From Eggerthellaceae bacterium (GTDB taxonomy: Bacteria > Actinomycetota > Coriobacteriia > Coriobacteriales > Eggerthellaceae), in the NCBI GenBank assembly GCA_910575165.1, contig CAJTDS010000007.1:1-64000 (forward strand): a stretch of 64,000 bases of DNA, in the 5' to 3' direction. A program made the position numbers and the translations under genes. The first letter of the stretch is position 1. Every line of letters starts with the position of its first letter. Positions 20,781 to 31,871 of the stretch are shown here, piece after piece. Under the pieces are notes generated by a model, which searched no databases, was not told where the DNA came from, and saw only the letters and a program-made list of their open reading frames with translations.

Positions 20781-21743
20781 ATGCCCTTCCTCGGCTACAA
20801 CGTGCTGCTGGCCCCCATGGCCGGCGTGACCGACGTCGCCATGCGAACGCTGTGCCGCGAGCAGGGGGCCGACATGTGCTTCACCGAGATGGTGTCGGCC
20901 AAAGGGCTCTCCTTCGCCAACGATAAGACGCGCCATCTGCTGGATTTGGCGCCGGGGGAGGACAAGGTGGCCGTGCAGCTGTTCGGCCACGAGCCAGCCG
21001 TGATGGCCTCCCAGGCGGCCTGGATCGAAGAGCAGATGGGGGAGAGCCTGGCCTATCTGGACATCAACATGGGGTGTCCCGCCCGCAAGATCGTGAGCAA
21101 AGGCGACGGAAGCGCCCTTATGAAGGACCCGGAGCTGGCGACTGCCATCGTGAGCGCCGTGAAGGGGGCCGTGAGCCATCCGGTGACGGCGAAGTTCCGG
21201 CGCGGATGGGGGCCCGATAAGGAGACCGCCCCCGAGTTCGCCCGGCGCATGGAGCAAGCCGGCGCCGACGGCGTGACGGTGCACGGGCGCTTCTCGCTGC
21301 AGATGTACCATGGGTTCGCCGACTGGGGGTGCATCGAGCGCGTGAAGGCGGCGGTGTCGGTTCCCGTGTGCGGCAACGGGGACGTGTGCAGCGGCCAGGA
21401 CGCCGTTGCCATGAGGGAGCGCACCGGCTGCGACGGGGTCATGATCGCCCGCGCTGCGGAGGGCAACCCTTGGGTCTTCGCACAGGCGAAGGCGGCTTTG
21501 GCGGGCGCGTCGCAGCCCGAGCCGCCGACGGCCGCCCAGCGGCTGGCCATGGCGCAGCGCCATGCACGTCTGCTGTCCCAGCGGGAGGGGCGCAACATCG
21601 TCCGCATGCGCAAGCACGCCATGTGGTACGTGGCGGGACTTCCGGGGGCGGCGGCCGCCCGCCGGCAGATCAACGAGTGCGAGAGCTTGGAGGATTTCGA
21701 GCGGGTGCTAGGCGAGTTGGGTCATATAACTAGTTATAACTAG
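20781..21743 (+). CDS. dusB: tRNA-dihydrouridine synthase
   Basis: A 320-residue FMN-dependent TIM-barrel enzyme that reduces uridines in the tRNA D-loop with NADPH. LAPMAGVTD binds FMN, the catalytic cysteine is in DINMGCPARKI, and FRRGW, VHGR and GNGDV follow in order. It starts 4 bp after lepA, so the two are co-translated. The last six codons (ITSYN and stop) are encoded by the AT-rich CTAG element described separately, which suggests that the original C-terminus was altered when that element arrived. Confidence 0.93.
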   Translation: MPFLGYNVLLAPMAGVTDVAMRTLCREQGADMCFTEMVSAKGLSFANDKTRHLLDLAPGEDKVAVQLFGHEPAVMASQAAWIEEQMGESLAYLDINMGCPARKIVSKGDGSALMKDPELATAIVSAVKGAVSHPVTAKFRRGWGPDKETAPEFARRMEQAGADGVTVHGRFSLQMYHGFADWGCIERVKAAVSVPVCGNGDVCSGQDAVAMRERTGCDGVMIARAAEGNPWVFAQAKAALAGASQPEPPTAAQRLAMAQRHARLLSQREGRNIVRMRKHAMWYVAGLPGAAAARRQINECESLEDFERVLGELGHITSYN

Positions 21744-21785
21744 AATAATTGTCAATGGCATCTAAAATCAAGTAATACCTAGTTT
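21724..21785. repeat. AT-rich CTAG-N6-CTAG element upstream of hemW
   Basis: ATAACTAG is repeated at 21726-21733 and 21736-21743 (10-bp period), creating the perfect 14-bp palindrome CTAGTTATAACTAG (21730-21743). A further CTAGTT lies at 21779-21784. The patch is far more AT-rich than the surrounding genes, and CTAG is generally rare in bacterial DNA. The same CTAG-N6-CTAG arrangement occurs on the far side of hemW. Confidence 0.6.
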
Positions 21786-21843
21786 TAAGACGTAATCCCA
21801 GCTCAGTTGTTGATATTCGAGGTGTTGCCGAAAGGGGGATTCA

Positions 21844-22953
21844 ATGCCGCACGACCCGTACAAGGCGCTGTACGTGCACCTTCCGTTCTGCGTGAGGCGG
21901 TGCCGCTACTGCGATTTCGCCACCGAGGCGGCACCTTCGGACAACCCTGCGATCGAGCGCTACGTGGAGGATCTGTGCCTGCAGGTCCGTCGCGCCTCGA
22001 AGGAGGGGGAGCTGGGTGCGGTGGAGACGGTCTACCTGGGCGGCGGCACTCCCAGCCATGTGGGGATTTCCCGCCTGTCGATGCTGCTGTACACGCTGTC
22101 GCTGTCGATGCGCCTGGAGCCGGACGTGGAATGCACCATGGAGGCGAACCCCGAGAGCTTCGACGCGCGCATGGCGGCGGACATCTGGGCGCTGGGCGTC
22201 AACCGCCTCTCCTTGGGGGTGCAGAGCCTCGACGACGAGGTGCTAGGGATTTTGGGAAGGCCCCACGATGCGCAGGCGGCGCTCGCAGCGATTGCAGCGG
22301 CCGGAACCCGCTTCGACAACGTGAGCGTCGACGTCATGTGCGGTATCCCGGGGCAGAGCGTAGCCTCGCTTGCGGACACGCTGCAGCGCCTGGTGGACGC
22401 CGGCGCGAAGCACGTGAGCGTGTACCCGCTTGCAGTGGAGGAGGGCACGCCCCTGTACCGCGACATGATGCGCGGGCGCTTCCCCGAGCCGGACGAGGAC
22501 GAGCAGGCCGAGGCCATGGTGGCCGCAAAGGAGCTGCTGGAACGGGCCGGGTTCCACCGCTACGAAGTAGCCAGCTACGCGCTCGAAGGGTTCGAATGCC
22601 GCCATAACAAGGCCTATTGGACCGGCAAGCCTTACCTGGGCATCGGGCGCTCGGCTGCCACCATGACCCAGAACGACCAGCGCCGCATGCGCGTGACCGA
22701 CGGCCAGGTGACCGACGATCTGGACCGGCGCCAGATGTACGCCGAAGACCTGATGCTGGGCATGAGGATGTCCGAGGGTGTAGCGTTTGAGCTGGTGGAG
22801 GAGGCGTCTTCGGTGCTTCCTGATGCAAAGCAAGCGTTCGCTCGTTTGATCGAGCTCGGTTTGGTGGAGCGGACTGAAAGGTCTTACAGGCCTACCGAGC
22901 AGGGGTGGCTCCAGGGAAACGAGCTGTACGGCGCGTTGTTCGATTTAGCCTAG
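21844..22953 (+). CDS. hemW: Radical SAM haem chaperone HemW
   Basis: A 369-residue radical SAM protein of the HemN/HemW family. The [4Fe-4S] cysteines lie at 16, 20 and 23 in FCVRRCRYC, and the glycine-rich LGGGTPS is the next SAM-contact motif. HemW delivers haem to membrane proteins rather than oxidising coproporphyrinogen. The short length and lack of the HemN N-terminal extension support HemW. AAAGGGGG precedes the ATG. It is bracketed by AT-rich repeat patches, not directly joined to its neighbours, and hemH lies 28 kb away in the window. Confidence 0.88.
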   Translation: MPHDPYKALYVHLPFCVRRCRYCDFATEAAPSDNPAIERYVEDLCLQVRRASKEGELGAVETVYLGGGTPSHVGISRLSMLLYTLSLSMRLEPDVECTMEANPESFDARMAADIWALGVNRLSLGVQSLDDEVLGILGRPHDAQAALAAIAAAGTRFDNVSVDVMCGIPGQSVASLADTLQRLVDAGAKHVSVYPLAVEEGTPLYRDMMRGRFPEPDEDEQAEAMVAAKELLERAGFHRYEVASYALEGFECRHNKAYWTGKPYLGIGRSAATMTQNDQRRMRVTDGQVTDDLDRRQMYAEDLMLGMRMSEGVAFELVEEASSVLPDAKQAFARLIELGLVERTERSYRPTEQGWLQGNELYGALFDLA

Positions 22954-22994
22954 CGAATAATAGGTAACAACTATTTACTAGCGATAGCTAGTTA
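22949..22994. repeat. AT-rich CTAG-N6-CTAG element downstream of hemW
   Basis: CTAGCGATAGCTAG (22978-22991) has the same CTAG-six-CTAG spacing as the element before hemW, and CTAGCGAATAATAG (22950-22963) is a degenerate second copy overlapping the hemW stop codon. TT follows the last CTAG, as in the upstream patch. No gene lies here. Confidence 0.55.
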
Positions 22995-23096
22995 GAGGGA
23001 TGTTTTTGGGCGTAGGTGACTCTTGCTTTAGAATGAGCTGCGCTACGGACGGATGCGGGGCAATTTGCCCTGCGAGCGCGAGGAAGGGCTGTGTCT

Positions 23097-24524
23097 ATGG
23101 GGCGTCTGCTTGAGGGCCGGCATGTGACGGTGGTCGGTGCCGGGCTTGCCGGTACCGAATGCGCTTTGCAGCTTGCTGCTCGCGGCGCCGCGGTGCTGCT
23201 GGTGGAGATGCGCCCTGCGGTGCCCACCGAGGTGCACCGCGGCGGCGGCTTCGCGGAGCTCGTCTGCTCGAACTCCTTGAAGAGCGTAAAGCCCGCGAGC
23301 GCGGCGGGAATGCTGAAGGCAGAGCTTGGCGCCCTGGGGTCCTACCTTTTGGGCTTCGCGCAGCAGACGCGGGTGCCGGCCGGAGGTGCGCTGGCGGTGG
23401 AGCGGGAGGCGTTCTCGGTCCTTGCGACCCGGGCGGTGGAGGGTTGCCCCCTTATCGAGGTGCAGCGGCGCGAGGCGCGCGACCTGTCCGCCGAGGCGCG
23501 CGAAACCGACGCGCTGGTGCTGGCAAGCGGGCCGCTTACCTCCGATGCCCTGGCCGCGTCGCTGGCGGAGGCGACCGGCGCCGAGTCCCTGGCCTTCTAC
23601 GACGCGGCCGCCCCCATCGTGATGGCCGACTCCCTCGATTACGCGCGGGTGTTCCGCCAGAGCCGCTACGAGGAGGCCGGCGAGGGCGAGCTGGCGCGGG
23701 GGGACTACCTGAACGCCCCCTTCACGAAGGAGGAGTACGGGCGGTTTGTCGACGAGCTTCTGGGCGCCCAGTGCACCGTGAAGCGCTCCTTCGAGCGCAA
23801 GGATCTGTTCCAGGCGTGCCAGCCCATCGAGGAGATCGCCCGCGCCGGGCGCGACGCGGCTCGCTTCGGCCCCATGAAGCCGGTCGGCCTGACCGACCCG
23901 GCCACCGGGCGCCGTCCGTGGGCCGTGGTGCAGCTGCGGGCCGAGGACCGCGCGGGCCAGAGCTTCAACCTGGTGGGCTTCCAGACCAACCTCACCTTTC
24001 CGGAGCAGCGGCGCGTGTTCTCGCTCATCCCCGGGTTCGAGCATGCCGAGTTCGCCCGTTACGGCGTCATGCACCGCAACACCTTCATCGACGCCCCCCG
24101 GCTGCTCGACGCGTCGCTTCGCCTGCGCGCTGCCGCCGATGGCGCGCCAGTGTTCGTGGCGGGGCAGCTGGCGGGCACCGAGGGGTACTGCGAGGCCATC
24201 CGCTCGGGGCTGCATGCGGCGATCTCCGTGGCCGCCGAGCTGTCGGGGCGCGCACTTCCCCTGCCTGGTCCCCAGACCGCCTTCGGCAGCCTGCTCTCCT
24301 ACGCCACCGATCCGGCCACGGTCGACTACCAGCCCATGCACGTGAACTTCGGCATCATCGAGCCCTTGGAGCGCCCCGTGCGCAACAAGGGCGCCCGCTA
24401 CGAGGCTTATGCCAGGCGCGGCGCGGAGGCGCTTGAGGCCTATATCGCCGAACTGGATGCGGCCGGTCTGCTGGCGCCGGCCCGGCCCGACGGGGCGCCC
24501 GTCGCGCCGGGGGCGGAGGCGTAA
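23097..24524 (+). CDS. trmFO: Methylenetetrahydrofolate-tRNA-(uracil-5-)-methyltransferase
   Basis: A 475-residue FAD- and folate-dependent enzyme that methylates U54 of tRNA. The N-terminal dinucleotide fold reads VTVVGAGLAGTECA, the family-specific LVCSNSLKS carries a catalytic-region cysteine, and TYQPMHVNFGI-like VDYQPMHVNFGI is near the end. The ATG at 23097 sits 9 nt after AGGAAGG. A GTG two codons earlier is too close to that site. It is followed 4 bp later by xerC, the gid-codV arrangement known from Firmicutes. Confidence 0.94.
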   Translation: MGRLLEGRHVTVVGAGLAGTECALQLAARGAAVLLVEMRPAVPTEVHRGGGFAELVCSNSLKSVKPASAAGMLKAELGALGSYLLGFAQQTRVPAGGALAVEREAFSVLATRAVEGCPLIEVQRREARDLSAEARETDALVLASGPLTSDALAASLAEATGAESLAFYDAAAPIVMADSLDYARVFRQSRYEEAGEGELARGDYLNAPFTKEEYGRFVDELLGAQCTVKRSFERKDLFQACQPIEEIARAGRDAARFGPMKPVGLTDPATGRRPWAVVQLRAEDRAGQSFNLVGFQTNLTFPEQRRVFSLIPGFEHAEFARYGVMHRNTFIDAPRLLDASLRLRAAADGAPVFVAGQLAGTEGYCEAIRSGLHAAISVAAELSGRALPLPGPQTAFGSLLSYATDPATVDYQPMHVNFGIIEPLERPVRNKGARYEAYARRGAEALEAYIAELDAAGLLAPARPDGAPVAPGAEA

Positions 24525-24528
24525 GGCC

Positions 24529-25491
24529 ATGGACGGGGCGCCCTCCGATCAGATGCAGCCCGTGGCCGCCGATCCGGCGGTTCTTGGGTTGGTGGACGGC
24601 TTCTGCGAGTCCTTCGCCACGGAGCGGCGGCTGAGCGAGCATACCGTGCGGGCCTACCACGCGGACCTCACCGCCTTCGCCGTGTGGTGCCACGGCAAGT
24701 CCGTCGACCCGACTGCGGCCGGCGTGCGCACCTTGCGCCGCTACCTGGCCGACCTGAGCGCCGCCGACTACGAGCGCACCACCATCAACCGGCACCTCTC
24801 CAGCCTGCGCAGCTTCTACCGGTGGCTTATCGTGCAGGGCGTGGTGGCCGACGACCCGGCCGGGGCGCTCATGGGGCCCAAGAAGGATCGGTCGCTGCCG
24901 GCGGTCATAGGGCCGTCGGACATGGCGGCGCTGCTGTCGGTCCACGGGCCGCGCGATAGGTCGGGGCGCCCGAGGAAGCAGGACGCGCGTGACATCCGCG
25001 ACCAGGCGCTGCTGGAGTTCCTCTACGCCTGCGGCGTGCGCGTGTCCGAAGCCTCCGGGCTGCTGCTGGCCAACGTCGATTTCCGCCGCGGATCGGTCAA
25101 GGTGTTCGGCAAGGGTTCGAAGGAGCGTATCGTTCCGCTTCACCCCATGGCGCTCGCCGCCATGGAACGCTACCGCGACCAGGCCCGCGACGAGCTGCTG
25201 GTCCAGGGTCCTGTGGCTTACTTCTTCGTGTCGAACCGAGGCGGGCGCTACACCACCGACGCCATACGCAAGATGTTCAAGCGCACCGTGCGCGAGGCGG
25301 GCCTCGACGAGAGCCTCTCGCCCCACGCCATGCGCCACACCTTCGCCACCGACGTGCTGGGCGGGGGAGCGGATCTGCGCAGCGTCCAGGAGATGCTGGG
25401 CCACGCGTCGCTTTCCACCACGCAGATCTATACCCACGTGGAGGCCGAGCGTCTGAAGGCGGTGCACTCCCAGGCCTGTCCGCGGGCCTAG
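24529..25491 (+). CDS. xerC: Tyrosine recombinase XerC-like
   Basis: A 320-residue tyrosine recombinase. The N-terminal SAM-like core-binding domain (residues ~15-105) reads FCESFATERRLSEHTVRAYH. The catalytic residues follow: Arg in ACGVRVSEASGL, Lys in GKGSKERIVPL, HxxR in HAMRHTFATD, His in LGHASLSTTQ and the nucleophile Tyr in IYTHV. Position directly after trmFO suggests chromosome-dimer resolution rather than an integron or phage role, but dif specificity cannot be read from sequence. The ATG at 24529 follows GGAGGC. Confidence 0.9.
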   Translation: MDGAPSDQMQPVAADPAVLGLVDGFCESFATERRLSEHTVRAYHADLTAFAVWCHGKSVDPTAAGVRTLRRYLADLSAADYERTTINRHLSSLRSFYRWLIVQGVVADDPAGALMGPKKDRSLPAVIGPSDMAALLSVHGPRDRSGRPRKQDARDIRDQALLEFLYACGVRVSEASGLLLANVDFRRGSVKVFGKGSKERIVPLHPMALAAMERYRDQARDELLVQGPVAYFFVSNRGGRYTTDAIRKMFKRTVREAGLDESLSPHAMRHTFATDVLGGGADLRSVQEMLGHASLSTTQIYTHVEAERLKAVHSQACPRA

Positions 25492-25638
25492 CCGCCGCGT
25501 TTCCGGCGAATTCTTTCAACAGCGTTTCATCGGGGATTCGACGGGAAAACGAACGGCCCGCCCCGTACCGGCTGTCGCTTTGGCGGCCCCATACTTCGCA
25601 GTGTGGACGACTGGGCTGCGAAACGAAAGGGGAGGACC

Positions 25639-25707
25639 ATGAAACGGAAGGCAAAGATGCTGGCGGCGGCCGCCATAGTGATTCTCGCCTTCGCCCCCTT
25701 CCTGTAG
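25639..25707 (+). CDS. 22-residue small hydrophobic protein
   Basis: The frame ATG to TAG encodes 22 residues: a basic start (MKRKAK) followed by a hydrophobic run (LAAAAIVILAFAPFL). The ribosome site AAAGGGGAGG at 4-nt spacing is among the best in the window, so translation is likely. It looks like a signal peptide without a mature part or a one-pass small membrane protein. A stem (25595-25622) lies just before the ribosome site. The role is unknown, and it could also be a decayed gene start. Confidence 0.5.
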   Translation: MKRKAKMLAAAAIVILAFAPFL

Positions 25708-25777
25708 GGCGGGCGCACAAGGGCTCGGAACCCTCGACGGCAGCTCCCGTCGAACAAATTCTGTCCATTCTCTGATA

Positions 25778-25789
25778 AAACGTATGTTC
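25778..25789. promoter_or_regulatory. LexA-type SOS box before uvrA
   Basis: AAACGTATGTTC matches the Gram-positive SOS pattern GAAC-RNRY-GTTC at 11 of 12 positions (first base A instead of G), and a G follows as in the longer consensus. It lies 37 bp upstream of a TATACT -10 element (25826-25831) and 128 bp before the uvrA ATG. UvrA is a classic LexA target. Confidence 0.55.
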
Positions 25790-25916
25790 GTGTTTGCGCG
25801 CGCCGTCTTTCTTCGGGCGAGTTGCTATACTTTGCCCCTGAAAATTGCAGAGAGGCGCAGCGCCGCTGGTCGCGGTCTGCGCGGAATCGCTTTGTGCAGA
25901 TAGGGAGCATCGGCCC

Positions 25917-28808
<2,892 letters not shown>

Positions 28809-28826
28809 GGAAGAAGGGACGGTGCT

Positions 28827-29372
28827 ATGGCAGCTGTCGAGGTGAGGAGGGCCGAGCCTTCCGATCTGGAGCGCGTGATGGAAGTGCTGGGCGACGGGCG
28901 CGCGGCGCTGGGGGAGCTCGGCATCGACCAGTGGCAGCAGGGCTATCCGTCCGAGGACGTGGTGCTGCGAGATATAGCCGCCGGCAACTGCTGGGTGGCC
29001 GTGCCCGACGACGAGGGCGCCGTTATGGCCACGGCCTGCATCACTCTGGACGGTGAGCCCATCTACGACGTCATCGAGGGCGCTTGGCAAACCGACAGCA
29101 CTTCGGCCGACCCCTCTTACGCCACGGTTCACCGCGTGGCCGTCTCCTCCCAGGGCGCGCGCCGTGGGCTCGCCAGGCTGCTGTTCGGCCATGCCGAGAA
29201 GCTGGCCCTGGACGCCAGCTACCGCAGCGTGCGGGTGGACACCCATGCCGGCAACGTCCGCATGCGCACCCTGCTGCCGTCGCTGGGGTACAGCCAGTGC
29301 GGCGTGGTCATGCTCGCCGACCCCAAGGAGCCCACCCGCGAGCGCACCGCTTACGAGAAGGTGGTGGCCTAG
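28827..29372 (+). CDS. GNAT-family N-acetyltransferase
   Basis: A 181-residue acetyl-CoA-dependent acyltransferase. The fold is shown by the start EVRRAEPSDLERVMEVL, the central strand VHRVAVSSQGARRGLARLLF, whose Q-x-x-G-RG-like loop binds the pyrophosphate of CoA, and the late VDTHAGNVRMRTLLPSLGY. IDQWQQGYP near residue 32 is typical of a broad uncharacterised subgroup. The substrate is unknown. It starts 18 bp after uvrA with AAGGGA upstream and is probably in the same transcript. A strong terminator follows. Confidence 0.88.
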   Translation: MAAVEVRRAEPSDLERVMEVLGDGRAALGELGIDQWQQGYPSEDVVLRDIAAGNCWVAVPDDEGAVMATACITLDGEPIYDVIEGAWQTDSTSADPSYATVHRVAVSSQGARRGLARLLFGHAEKLALDASYRSVRVDTHAGNVRMRTLLPSLGYSQCGVVMLADPKEPTRERTAYEKVVA

Positions 29373-29754
29373 GGGCGTTGCCGCTGCGGCGGCTCGGTCC
29401 GCCGCCGTCCGTCTTCGCGTCCGCTGCAGGTCCTTGCGCCTTGCTGCAAGGCTCGTCCCGTCCCGCCCTGCGCCGCCAGGGCGGGATTTTTTTTCGCACC
29501 GTTCAGCCGACGTTTTCGGACGAATGGTGTTTGACCAGGAGTTTTTCAGAGTAGCGGTTTTGCATGACAAGGGGTTTTCGGCGTCGTGGGCACAATCAGG
29601 GCTTTGCACGATAGACCGGACGCCGCGACGCTGCCATGGTTCGCCCATCAAGTTCGCATCGGGCCGGTTTCGCAAAACGGCCAGATGCGGAAGGCAGGCT
29701 GGTGCGGCGCACAAAGGGAAACGCCGCATCGCGATCGTCACAGGAGGCGAACAC
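29373..29754. other. 382-bp region between the GNAT gene and tatA
   Basis: A strong terminator sits at 29461-29494. The remainder is moderately AT-richer and should contain the tatA promoter (a TTGACC lies at 29532-29537, but no good -10 sits at matching distance). No gene or RNA was recognised. Confidence 0.4.
29461..29494 (+). terminator. Strong intrinsic terminator
   Basis: TCCCGCCCTG (29461-29470) and CAGGGCGGGA (29477-29486) form a 10-bp perfect stem with a 6-nt loop, followed directly by eight T residues. It ends the uvrA-GNAT transcript. Confidence 0.92.
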
Positions 29755-30024
29755 ATGAAGTTTCTTGGCATGGGAGTACCCGAGCTGCTCATCATCCTGG
29801 CCGTCGTGCTGCTCATCTTCGGGCCGCGCAACCTTCCGAAGCTGGGGGCGTCGCTGGGCAAGACGGTCAAGGGCCTTCGCGAGGGCATGAGCACGCGTAT
29901 GGACTCCGACGAGGACGACAACGAGGAAGAGGTCGTCATGGAGATCGAGGAGGCCGAGGACGAGCCGGCTCCGGCGAAGAAGACCGTCCGCAAGAAGACG
30001 GCGTCGGCGGCCCAGAGCGCCTAG
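29755..30024 (+). CDS. tatA: Twin-arginine translocase subunit TatA
   Basis: An 89-residue TatA/B-type protein. One N-terminal membrane helix (VPELLIILAVVLLIFGP) is followed by the hinge and amphipathic helix NLPKLGASLGKTVKGLREG and a charged Asp/Glu-rich then Lys-rich tail. TatA oligomers form the export pore for folded proteins. Two Tat substrates are encoded in this window (the flavoproteins at 7.4 and 54.0 kb). AGGAGG precedes the ATG. tatC and tatB are not adjacent. Confidence 0.9.
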   Translation: MKFLGMGVPELLIILAVVLLIFGPRNLPKLGASLGKTVKGLREGMSTRMDSDEDDNEEEVVMEIEEAEDEPAPAKKTVRKKTASAAQSA

Positions 30025-30110
30025 CGCTTTGCCGGCGCACGGTCTTCCGGCCGTTGGGAGAAGGCATAACCGTACATACTGGCAGGCGCATCTCCCTCCC
30101 TGCGCCTGAG

Positions 30111-30147
30111 GAGCCCCGGGCTGCAAAGCCGGGGCTCTTCGTTTTTT
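30111..30147 (+). terminator. Intrinsic terminator of tatA
   Basis: GAGCCCCGG (30111-30119) and CCGGGGCTC (30129-30137) form a 9-bp perfect stem, and TTCGTTTTTT follows. Confidence 0.88.
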
Positions 30148-30232
30148 CTGCATTCTGCAAGCGGGCATTCGCTTCGCGATACAATAACGGTTCGTACTCT
30201 TTCGACGACAAGGCGAGGCAGGGCAAAGGCAT

Positions 30233-31789
30233 ATGGCGGACAAGCGGCAGGCGGGCGCGGATACGGCTTCGGGCGCTCTTTCCCCGTCGCCGCGCAGCCA
30301 CCTGCGCGCCTGCGCGCTCATGGTCGGCTTCGCCTGCTGCATGGGATACCTGCTCATGATGGCCACCGGGGGCATGGAGGCCGCCGTGGTGGTAGGGGGG
30401 CACTCCCTCGACGACGCCGACCTGGTTCTGTTCCTGCTGGGATGCTCCGGCTCCCTGTGCTTCGTTGCATGGGCGACGCCACGGGCGCGCGACGCGGCGC
30501 TCTCGCCTCTGGTTTTGCAGGCAGCCTGCTTGCTTGCGGCCGTCTGTGCCTTAGGGTCGCTGCCGTTTTTCGGCACCGGGGTGCTGCGCGCGGTCATGGC
30601 GCTTCTGGGTGGCGCTGCGGGGGCGCTCATGCTGGCTGCTTGGGCGCGGGCGCTGCAGCTGCGCTCGGGCGGTTCGACGGTGCGGGCGATCCTCGTGGCC
30701 TGCGGCCTGGCCTCGCTGGCCTGTTTCTCCGGGGCGCTGTTCGGGCCGGCGACGACCGTGGTCTGCGCGGTGCTCATGGCCTTGGCGACCATTCCGTGCA
30801 TCCGGCTGTGCATGGCCGATGCCGACCGCGCGGCGGGGCCCGAGGCGGCAGAAGAGGCCCTTGGGCGGGGGTCGGGCTGTGCCATCGGCATCGGCGACGT
30901 TCTGGCCACGAAACGGCAGCGGCTCTCCACCAAGCGCCTTTCGGACAAGATGCTGGGGGGCGCGGCGCTCTTCGGAGTGGCCGCCGGCTTCATGTACACC
31001 TTCGACAGCCCGTCGCCCGCAGGCGTTGCGCCGGCGTTCGTCTGGAGCTTCCTTCTGCTGGGGCTTTTCTCCATCGCGGTCCTTCAGCTGCTCTCCGACG
31101 ATTCCCGCCTGGTATCCGGGCGCCCGAACCCCCTCGAGGCGCCGTCCCGCTCCCTGCTGGGGGCGTATCGCCTGGCGCTACTGCTCATGATGGCCGGGTA
31201 CCTGTTCGCCCCGGTGCTTTCCGATTTTGCCGTCACCGGGTCCTCCATCGTGCTTGCGGGCTTCCTGGGCCTGCAGTTCGTGCTCGCCGGCATGTTCCTG
31301 ACCGTGTCGAAGGTGGCCGAACACGATGCGGCGCTCTCCTTCTCCCGCGGATTCTGCTTTCTGTACCTGGGCCAGGCTGCGGGGCTTGCAGCCGGCACGG
31401 TGCTGCAGTGGTACGCCGTGGCCGGCGCCTTCCCGTACTTCGTCGTGGGCTGCGCGGGCTTGGTCGCTCTTTTCGCCTACCTGTTCCTGTTCACCGAGGG
31501 CGACTTCGGCGCGCTCATCGCCATCGCCGCTGAGATCGACCGCTTCGACGAGGCGTGCGAGCTGATAGCTTCCCGGTTCGAGCTGTCGAAGCGCGAGTCG
31601 GAGCTGCTGCCGCTGGCGCTTCGGGGGCGCTCGGGGGAGCGCATGGCATCGGAGCTGTTCATCTCGAAGAGCACGGTGGAGACGCACCTGAGGCGCATCT
31701 ACCAGAAGACCGGTACGAAGAACCGCCAGGAGCTGATAGATTTGGGCGAGCGCACGCAGCGCGAGCTGGCCTTGGGGGCCCGTCCGTGA
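30233..31789 (+). CDS. Membrane-bound LuxR-type transcriptional regulator
   Basis: A 518-residue protein built like the one at 9.3-10.7 kb: about twelve hydrophobic segments to residue ~420, then a C-terminal LuxR helix-turn-helix (FELSKRESELLPLALRGRS, then ISKSTVETHLRRIYQKTGTK). AAAGG precedes the ATG, and TACAAT at 30180-30185 may be its -10. Unlike the other two in the window, it has no flavoenzyme neighbour: murB follows after 82 bp, so its target is not obvious. The sensed signal is unknown. Confidence 0.87.
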   Translation: MADKRQAGADTASGALSPSPRSHLRACALMVGFACCMGYLLMMATGGMEAAVVVGGHSLDDADLVLFLLGCSGSLCFVAWATPRARDAALSPLVLQAACLLAAVCALGSLPFFGTGVLRAVMALLGGAAGALMLAAWARALQLRSGGSTVRAILVACGLASLACFSGALFGPATTVVCAVLMALATIPCIRLCMADADRAAGPEAAEEALGRGSGCAIGIGDVLATKRQRLSTKRLSDKMLGGAALFGVAAGFMYTFDSPSPAGVAPAFVWSFLLLGLFSIAVLQLLSDDSRLVSGRPNPLEAPSRSLLGAYRLALLLMMAGYLFAPVLSDFAVTGSSIVLAGFLGLQFVLAGMFLTVSKVAEHDAALSFSRGFCFLYLGQAAGLAAGTVLQWYAVAGAFPYFVVGCAGLVALFAYLFLFTEGDFGALIAIAAEIDRFDEACELIASRFELSKRESELLPLALRGRSGERMASELFISKSTVETHLRRIYQKTGTKNRQELIDLGERTQRELALGARP

Positions 31790-31871
31790 GGCGCGCCGGC
31801 TTCGCGCGGACGGCGCCTCGTTCGCGCTGCGCCCGCCTCGCCCGCCCGACCGTTTCGAAGAGAGGACGCCT

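Larger units (their letters stand above)
25492..25916. other. 425-bp region between xerC and uvrA
   Basis: This holds an inverted repeat TTCGCAG/CTGCGAA (25595-25622), a 22-residue ORF with a strong ribosome site, a CGACGG/CCGTCG hairpin near 25735-25752, an SOS-like box, and a TATACT -10 element (25826-25831) for uvrA. Each clear item is listed separately where it can be supported. Confidence 0.5.

Noticed and set aside
21726-21743. TrpR operator
   Set aside because: The half-sites resemble the E. coli TrpR operator, but the spacing between CTAG cores is two bases longer and no trp gene is near.
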